NCBI GenBank assembly: GCA_902525565.1
Contig: CABZHY010000001.1
Coordinates: 1 to 64,000 of the forward strand
Reading direction: 5' to 3'
Length of the DNA stretch: 64,000 bases
Source: an uncultured Pelagibacteraceae bacterium
GTDB taxonomy: Bacteria; Pseudomonadota; Alphaproteobacteria; Pelagibacterales; Pelagibacteraceae
Shown: positions 58,951 to 64,000 of the stretch, piece after piece
Numbering within the stretch: position 1 is the stretch's first letter
Layout: each line of letters begins with the position of its first letter
Made by a program: the position numbers and the translations under genes
The notes under the pieces: model-generated
Told to the model about the DNA's origin: nothing
Databases searched by the model: none
What the model saw: the letters and a program-made list of their open reading frames with translations, nothing else

Positions 58951-60462
58951 ATGCAGCTAAATACTGTAAGAGATTACGTAAATTTTAATTCAAAAAAATA
59001 TCCAGACATTAATTTTATTACTTGTCCACACACAAAAAACAAAATATCAAATAAAAATCTTAAAATTAATTTAGATAAATTAAATTATTATTTAACCGTT
59101 AAAAAAAAGCAAAAAAAAGGTTCATTAATTTGTACGCTTACAGAAAATTCTTTGAGTGGCATTCAATTAATGCTGGGTATCATGTACTCTGGAATGATCC
59201 AAGTTCCTCTAAATTTAGTAGCAGGTGAAGATCAATTAGCTTATATAATTCAACACTCTGAAACAAAAATATTATTTTCAACAAAATCAAATTTAGAACT
59301 GGCTAAAAAAGTAATAAAAAAATCCAATTGTGAAGTCGAATTGGTTGAAATTGATAAAGATGATTTTGTACTTAAATTAGAAAATAAGAAAACGGATTTT
59401 GTAGAGTTAGATAAATCATGCAATTGTCTGTTAATGTATACATCTGGAACAACTGGTAAACCTAAAGGTGTAATGCTTACTCATGATAATATATTAAATG
59501 GTGGTAAAAATGTTCTAATTTCTCATAAATTAAGCATTTCAGACAATGCCCTATGTGTTTTACCTCTTTACCATATAAATGGTTTAATTGTAACTGTAAT
59601 AGGACCTTTAGTAAGCCACAGTTCATTGGTTTTGTCTGAAAAATTTTCAGCAAATAATTTTTGGAAACACATAGAAGAATTTAATTGCACATGGTTTAGT
59701 ATAGTACCAACAATTGTATCATCTTTATTAAATAAGTATTCAGAAAATGAATTTAATAATTATAAAATTTCGTCGATTAGGTTTGGTAGAAGCGCTTCTG
59801 CAGCTTTAGCTCCAGAAACTCATAAAAATTTTGAAAAAAGGTTCAAAATAAAAATGATAGAAACAATGGGGTTAACAGAAACTTGCGCTCCAATTTTATC
59901 CAATCCACCGTCACCAAATCCAATTAAATATGGCTCACCTGGAATACCTTATGGAAATGAAGTGCAAATACTTAATGAAAAATATCAAGAGGTAAAAAGA
60001 AACAAAATCGGTCAAATTTGTGTTAGAGGCAAAAATGTTATGAAAGAATATTTTAAAAACCCACAAGAAACAAAAAAAAGTTTTTATAAAGATTGGTTTT
60101 TAACAGGAGACCTTGGTTTAATGGATGATGATAATTTTGTATTTGTTAAGGGTAGAATTAAAGAATTAATTATAAAAGGAGGCGAAAATATATCTCCAAG
60201 AGAAATAGATGATATTCTTTATAAACATCCAAATATTTTAGAGGCTGCTGCATTTGGAGTAAAATGTGATTACTATGGTGAAAAAATTGAAGCGGGAGTT
60301 GTTTTGAAAATAAAAGGTAAAACTTCCGAGGAAGAAATATTAATTCATTGTAAAAATCTTTTAGGAAAATTTAAATCACCTGATAAGATTCATTTTTTTG
60401 AAGAGCTACCAAAAGGTTCTTCAGGTAAAATACAAAGATTAAAAATTTTTGAACTTATATAA
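58951..60462 (+). CDS. AMP-dependent acyl-CoA ligase, SauT-like (candidate sulfoacetate-CoA ligase)
   Basis: 'LLMYTSGTTGKPKGVMLTHDNI', 'ETMGLTETCAPI', 'DWFLTGDLGLMDDDNFVFVKGRIKELIIKGGENISPREID'. Confidence 0.8.
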   Translation: MQLNTVRDYVNFNSKKYPDINFITCPHTKNKISNKNLKINLDKLNYYLTVKKKQKKGSLICTLTENSLSGIQLMLGIMYSGMIQVPLNLVAGEDQLAYIIQHSETKILFSTKSNLELAKKVIKKSNCEVELVEIDKDDFVLKLENKKTDFVELDKSCNCLLMYTSGTTGKPKGVMLTHDNILNGGKNVLISHKLSISDNALCVLPLYHINGLIVTVIGPLVSHSSLVLSEKFSANNFWKHIEEFNCTWFSIVPTIVSSLLNKYSENEFNNYKISSIRFGRSASAALAPETHKNFEKRFKIKMIETMGLTETCAPILSNPPSPNPIKYGSPGIPYGNEVQILNEKYQEVKRNKIGQICVRGKNVMKEYFKNPQETKKSFYKDWFLTGDLGLMDDDNFVFVKGRIKELIIKGGENISPREIDDILYKHPNILEAAAFGVKCDYYGEKIEAGVVLKIKGKTSEEEILIHCKNLLGKFKSPDKIHFFEELPKGSSGKIQRLKIFELI

Positions 60463-60463
60463 A

Positions 60464-61438
60464 TTATACTTTAATAAATTTAGAGTTATTTTTTTTAGAT
60501 TTTACGCAGGCTTGAAATAACTTTGTATTTTCCAGCACTTCATTAAGATCAACTGGAAACTTTTTGTTATATTTTATACATCTAGCGAATTCCTCAAGTT
60601 CCCTTTTTTCAATATTTTTATATTTTAAATTTAAGTGTTGTATTTTATTTTTTCCAATTTGCTGCACTATTTCTTTTTCATTAAAAATTTTTACCCATCC
60701 ATTAGATCCAAATACTTTTAATTCCCAATATTTATTTGTTGCTAAGATAGTGCTTAAATATCCCATAGTTCCATTTTTGAATTCTAAAATAAGATCAGTT
60801 GAGTCATCAAGTCGTGAATTTTTTAAAAGTTTTTTACTTCTTGCCAAAACTTTGCTAACCATACCATTCAAATTGATCATGAGATCAGTAATATGAATAC
60901 CTTTACCTGTCATTCCTCCCAAAGGTGTTTCAGAAATTTGATTTCTCCAACTGCTCCTATTGTCTTTGAAGCTACTTTTTCCTGAAAAACATCCTTCAAT
61001 ATGAGTTATTCTTCCAATTTTATTTTTTTTAATTTGTTTTTTCAAAAAAATGTATGTCTCTAAAAATCTTCTATTATGACCAACAGCTAATAAAATTTTC
61101 TCTTTTTTACATATAGAAAAAATTTTTTTTGCACTTTTTACGTTTAATGCCAAAGGCTTTTCAACAAAAATTGGTTTCTTGTATTTAGACAGATATTTAA
61201 TTTGTTTTTCATGAGAACTATGAGGTGTACAAAGTACAAATCCATCAACTTTTTTACTCTTAAATAAATCATTATAATTTTTAAAAACTGAAAGATTATA
61301 TTTTTTTGCCTCTTTTTTAATACGTTCTGGATTTCTTGATATCACAGTATTAAATCTAACTATACTGCTAACTTTATTAACTGATTTGACTAATTCAAGA
61401 CCCCATTTACCAAGGCCTATAATAGTAAGATTAATCAT
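60464..61438 (-). CDS. Gfo/Idh/MocA family oxidoreductase
   Basis: 'LTIIGLGKWGLELVKSV', 'PIFVEKPLALNVKSAKKIF', 'GHNRRFLETY'. Confidence 0.9.
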   Translation of the reverse strand: MINLTIIGLGKWGLELVKSVNKVSSIVRFNTVISRNPERIKKEAKKYNLSVFKNYNDLFKSKKVDGFVLCTPHSSHEKQIKYLSKYKKPIFVEKPLALNVKSAKKIFSICKKEKILLAVGHNRRFLETYIFLKKQIKKNKIGRITHIEGCFSGKSSFKDNRSSWRNQISETPLGGMTGKGIHITDLMINLNGMVSKVLARSKKLLKNSRLDDSTDLILEFKNGTMGYLSTILATNKYWELKVFGSNGWVKIFNEKEIVQQIGKNKIQHLNLKYKNIEKRELEEFARCIKYNKKFPVDLNEVLENTKLFQACVKSKKNNSKFIKV

Positions 61439-61854
61439 TAGTTTGTTTCAAAACCGTTTTTTTTTACAGCTTCAATACAAATTTTTTCATCGTTTTCACC
61501 TTTATCTCCACTAATACCCACTGAACCGATGATTTCATTATTTTCTATTATTGGAATTGCTCCTGGATTTGGTAAAATTCTCCCTTTTGAAGTTACTGTT
61601 AAACCATTTACAAATGCTGGATTATTTTTAGCTTTTTCAGCTAAACCTCTACTAGACTCTCCCATAGCAACACAACCCCAAGCTTTACCTTTTGCAACTT
61701 TAATTCTAAAAAAACTTGCGTTATCTTCTTTTAGGGAAACTACAGTATTTCCGTGTTTATCTAATACTACTACAGCAATTGGTTTTGCATCAGAAGATCT
61801 TGCAATAGATATGCAATCGTTAGCAATCGATAACGCTTTTTCTAAATTAATCAT
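61438..61854 (-). CDS. GlcG/HbpS (DUF336) family protein
   Basis: 'PIAVVVLDKHGNTVVSLKEDNASFFRIKVAKGKAWGCVAMG', 'IIENNEIIGSVGISGDKGENDEKIC'. Confidence 0.9.
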   Translation of the reverse strand: MINLEKALSIANDCISIARSSDAKPIAVVVLDKHGNTVVSLKEDNASFFRIKVAKGKAWGCVAMGESSRGLAEKAKNNPAFVNGLTVTSKGRILPNPGAIPIIENNEIIGSVGISGDKGENDEKICIEAVKKNGFETN

Positions 61855-62030
61855 ATTAATTATCCTTATTTTGTTGATGTTTTAGTTCAGTTCAAAAAAG
61901 CTATTCATTAATACACTAAATTACTAATTATTTAAACCCATTATATTTGAATTATTTTTTAATTAAAAAATTAGTTAACAAGTCAACAAAATTTTGCTAC
62001 AGTTTTTAAAATTTAAACTAAAGGGGAAAT

Positions 62031-63011
62031 ATGAAAAAAATAATAAATAAATTCTTCTTTTTAACGGTGTTTATTAGCTTGTTTTCTTTAGGTGGAATAG
62101 CCAATTCTTTTCCAACAAAACCTATTGAATTAATTTGCTCTACTAAAGCAGGATCAGGTGCTGCTGCATGGTGTGAAATGATGGCTAATGAAATGTCTCA
62201 AAAAGGAAGACTAGGAGTTCCTATAACTGTCTTATATAAACCTGGCGGAGCTAACCACGAGGGTGTTGTTTATACAGATGCTAAAAAAGCAGATGGTCAC
62301 ACAATTTTACATATAAATGGCAGTCACTCTGGTTACTTTAACCTACCGCATTTCACAAAAACTTTTGATGATTTTTCAATGGTAGCTAAAGTAGAGCGTC
62401 ACTTATATGCAATTGCAGTTAGATGTGATGATCCTGAAATCAAATCTTGGTCAGATTTGATAAAAATTGAAAAAGCTAATCCTGGAACACTTTCAATGGG
62501 AAGCAATAAGCCTGGATCTCTTCATCATAGACAACATATTCTTATAAATAACGACCAAGGAATTAAGATGAGATTTGTCCCTTATAAAGGTACGGGTGGC
62601 GTTGTTAAAGATATTGCGGGCGGTCATTTAAGAGTTGGATTTGCTCAACCAGGAAAATGGAATAAACACATTAAATCTGGTGTTGCATGTCCACTAGCTT
62701 TATTAAATGAGACTAGACTTGACCATCCTTTATGGAAGGATGTACCAACTATTGGTGAGTTAGGTGCAAAATACACTATCCCGCATCAATTCCAAGGTTT
62801 TATGGTTAAGAAAGGCACGTCTGATAAGATTATGGATGAAATAGCAAGAGCAGCAAAGGCTGTTATTGAATCTGAAGCTTATCAAGCTTACATAAAAAAA
62901 CAACCACATGTTATACCAATGTTTGAAGATGATAGAAAATCTATCAGTAGTAATTTTCAACAAAGTTTGAAAGATGCTAAGGTTTTCATGAAAGCGAACG
63001 GTATAATCTAA
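62031..63011 (+). CDS. TTT substrate-binding protein (TctC family), second copy
   Basis: 'FPTKPIELICSTKAGSGAAAWCEMMANEM', 'MRFVPYKGTGGVVKDIAGGHLRVGFAQPG'. Confidence 0.9.
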   Translation: MKKIINKFFFLTVFISLFSLGGIANSFPTKPIELICSTKAGSGAAAWCEMMANEMSQKGRLGVPITVLYKPGGANHEGVVYTDAKKADGHTILHINGSHSGYFNLPHFTKTFDDFSMVAKVERHLYAIAVRCDDPEIKSWSDLIKIEKANPGTLSMGSNKPGSLHHRQHILINNDQGIKMRFVPYKGTGGVVKDIAGGHLRVGFAQPGKWNKHIKSGVACPLALLNETRLDHPLWKDVPTIGELGAKYTIPHQFQGFMVKKGTSDKIMDEIARAAKAVIESEAYQAYIKKQPHVIPMFEDDRKSISSNFQQSLKDAKVFMKANGII

Positions 63012-63020
63012 AAATCTTTA

Positions 63021-63049
63021 AACCGGAGCTATAAATTAGCTCCGGTTTT
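63021..63049 (+). terminator. Terminator-like hairpin immediately 5' of tctB start
   Basis: AACCGGAGCTA-TAAAT-TAGCTCCGGTT then TTC; short U-tract. Confidence 0.7.
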
Positions 63050-63053
63050 CATC

Positions 63054-63560
63054 ATGATTAAAATAAGTAGCAAAAAAATAGTTTTGTTAATTTCAATATT
63101 TTTTTTATTTTTTTTGGTTTTTCTATTTTATGAAACAACAAACATGTCTAAATCTATTTTACCTGGATACCCCGGTGACGCTTTTTTTCCAAGACTTATT
63201 TTAATTTTTTCACTTTTTTGGACTTTAATTTTGCTAATACAAAATTTAATTAAAAATTTATCATTATTTAAATCAAGCGATGACAAAGAAACAGATATTG
63301 AAATTTATTTTAAAGATATTATTTTTTTATTTTTAATTTCAATAATCTATATATTGTTTTTAGATCTAATAGGTTTTGAAATCTTAACATTTTTATTTTT
63401 GTTCGTTTTGCTAGTTAATAGACTTGATTTAAACTTAGGAAAATCAATATTTTATTCTTCTCTAATATCTTTTGTATCAATGATAATTTTTTGGTTTGTT
63501 TTTATAATTTTTTTAAAAATACCTTTTTCTCTAAAATTTTTACCATTTTTACTTTATTAA
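63054..63560 (+). CDS. TTT small membrane subunit (TctB family)
   Basis: Four-TM ORF, 'GYPGDAFFPRLILIFSLFWTLILLIQ', between TctC and TctA. Confidence 0.82.
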   Translation: MIKISSKKIVLLISIFFLFFLVFLFYETTNMSKSILPGYPGDAFFPRLILIFSLFWTLILLIQNLIKNLSLFKSSDDKETDIEIYFKDIIFLFLISIIYILFLDLIGFEILTFLFLFVLLVNRLDLNLGKSIFYSSLISFVSMIIFWFVFIIFLKIPFSLKFLPFLLY

Positions 63561-63561
63561 T

Positions 63562-64000
63562 ATGGAAATATTACTCAACTTGCCCAATTTTATTTTAAAT
63601 CTTTTTACATTTACAACAATATTAATAATACTCTCAGGTGTTTTTTTGGGAATTTTATTAGGTGCTTTGCCTGGATTTGGAAGCGCACAATCTCTTGCAA
63701 TATTATTTCCTCTCACTTTTGTAATGAGTACAAGTGACTCTCTCATATTTCTGTTGGCAGTTTATTCTGCTGCAGAATATGGTGGGTCAATTCCAGCTAT
63801 TTTAATTAAAACTCCTGGAACACCTGCTAATGCCATATCTATACTTGATGGTTATACAATGGCACAAAAAGGTGAACCTAAAAGGGCTTTACAAGTTTCA
63901 CTAATATCTGGTGTGTTTGGGGGACTTACTAGCACTTTAATTTTTATAGTATCTGGAACCACTCTCGCATATTTTGGTTTGAAGTTTGGACCAGGTGAAA
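63562..64000 (+). CDS. TTT large membrane subunit (TctA family), 3' truncated by window edge
   Basis: Hand translation MEILLNLPNFILNLFTFTTILIILSGVFLGILLGALPGFGSAQSLAILFPL...GGSIPAILIKTPGTPANAISILDGYTMAQKGEPKRAL. Confidence 0.93.
   Translation, partial: MEILLNLPNFILNLFTFTTILIILSGVFLGILLGALPGFGSAQSLAILFPLTFVMSTSDSLIFLLAVYSAAEYGGSIPAILIKTPGTPANAISILDGYTMAQKGEPKRALQVSLISGVFGGLTSTLIFIVSGTTLAYFGLKFGPGE

Noticed and set aside
60564-60896. 110-aa ORF on + strand
   Set aside because: Antisense to the Gfo/Idh gene, whose Rossmann and EKP motifs clearly define the coding strand
61529-61885. 118-aa ORF on + strand
   Set aside because: Antisense to the GlcG/HbpS-like gene with clear family motifs
1-64000. 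CRISPR arrays, transposons, prophage, tRNA/rRNA
   Set aside because: No regularly spaced repeats, transposase/integrase motifs or cloverleaf-like intergenic segments were noticed; computational scans (tRNAscan-SE, Infernal, CRISPR finder) were not possible

Overview
AT-rich, densely packed alphaproteobacterial window, most consistent with SAR11/Pelagibacterales (gene style, aprMBA block, TPP riboswitch upstream of a ThiV-like symporter); this assignment is an inference. Bases 1-18000 are a carbohydrate/organic-acid region: a ribose-type ABC system with FucU/RbsK, a PdxA-family enzyme, a TctCBA (TTT) transporter, SDR, ROK kinase, a second sugar ABC system, aldose epimerase, Gfo/Idh, and a tartrate/isopropylmalate-type dehydrogenase. 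Bases 18000-45100 are mostly housekeeping: TPP riboswitch plus SSS symporter, ABC-2 exporter, FtsX/LolD-like exporter, TesA-like esterase, RseP, HU, AmtB, Bcp, RecX, CysQ, MnmA, MetC-like, PabB/PabA/PabC, HIT. Bases 45200-64000 hold the most notable system, an apparent organosulfonate/sulfite region: aprM-aprB-aprA plus an unknown ORF, TSUP exporter, YeiH-type exporter, SuyA/SuyB sulfolactate sulfo-lyase, Xsc, an SxtJ/DUF5989/carbamoyltransferase trio, a MarR regulator, a SauS-like acylating aldehyde dehydrogenase, a SauT-like acyl-CoA ligase, and a second TTT transporter. I also found several unlisted small ORFs, intra-operon terminator hairpins immediately 3' of substrate-binding-protein genes, and structured noncoding segments upstream of aprM and downstream of amtB. 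No CRISPR array, tRNA, rRNA or transposase was seen. All calls come from reading motifs by eye; no searches were run.
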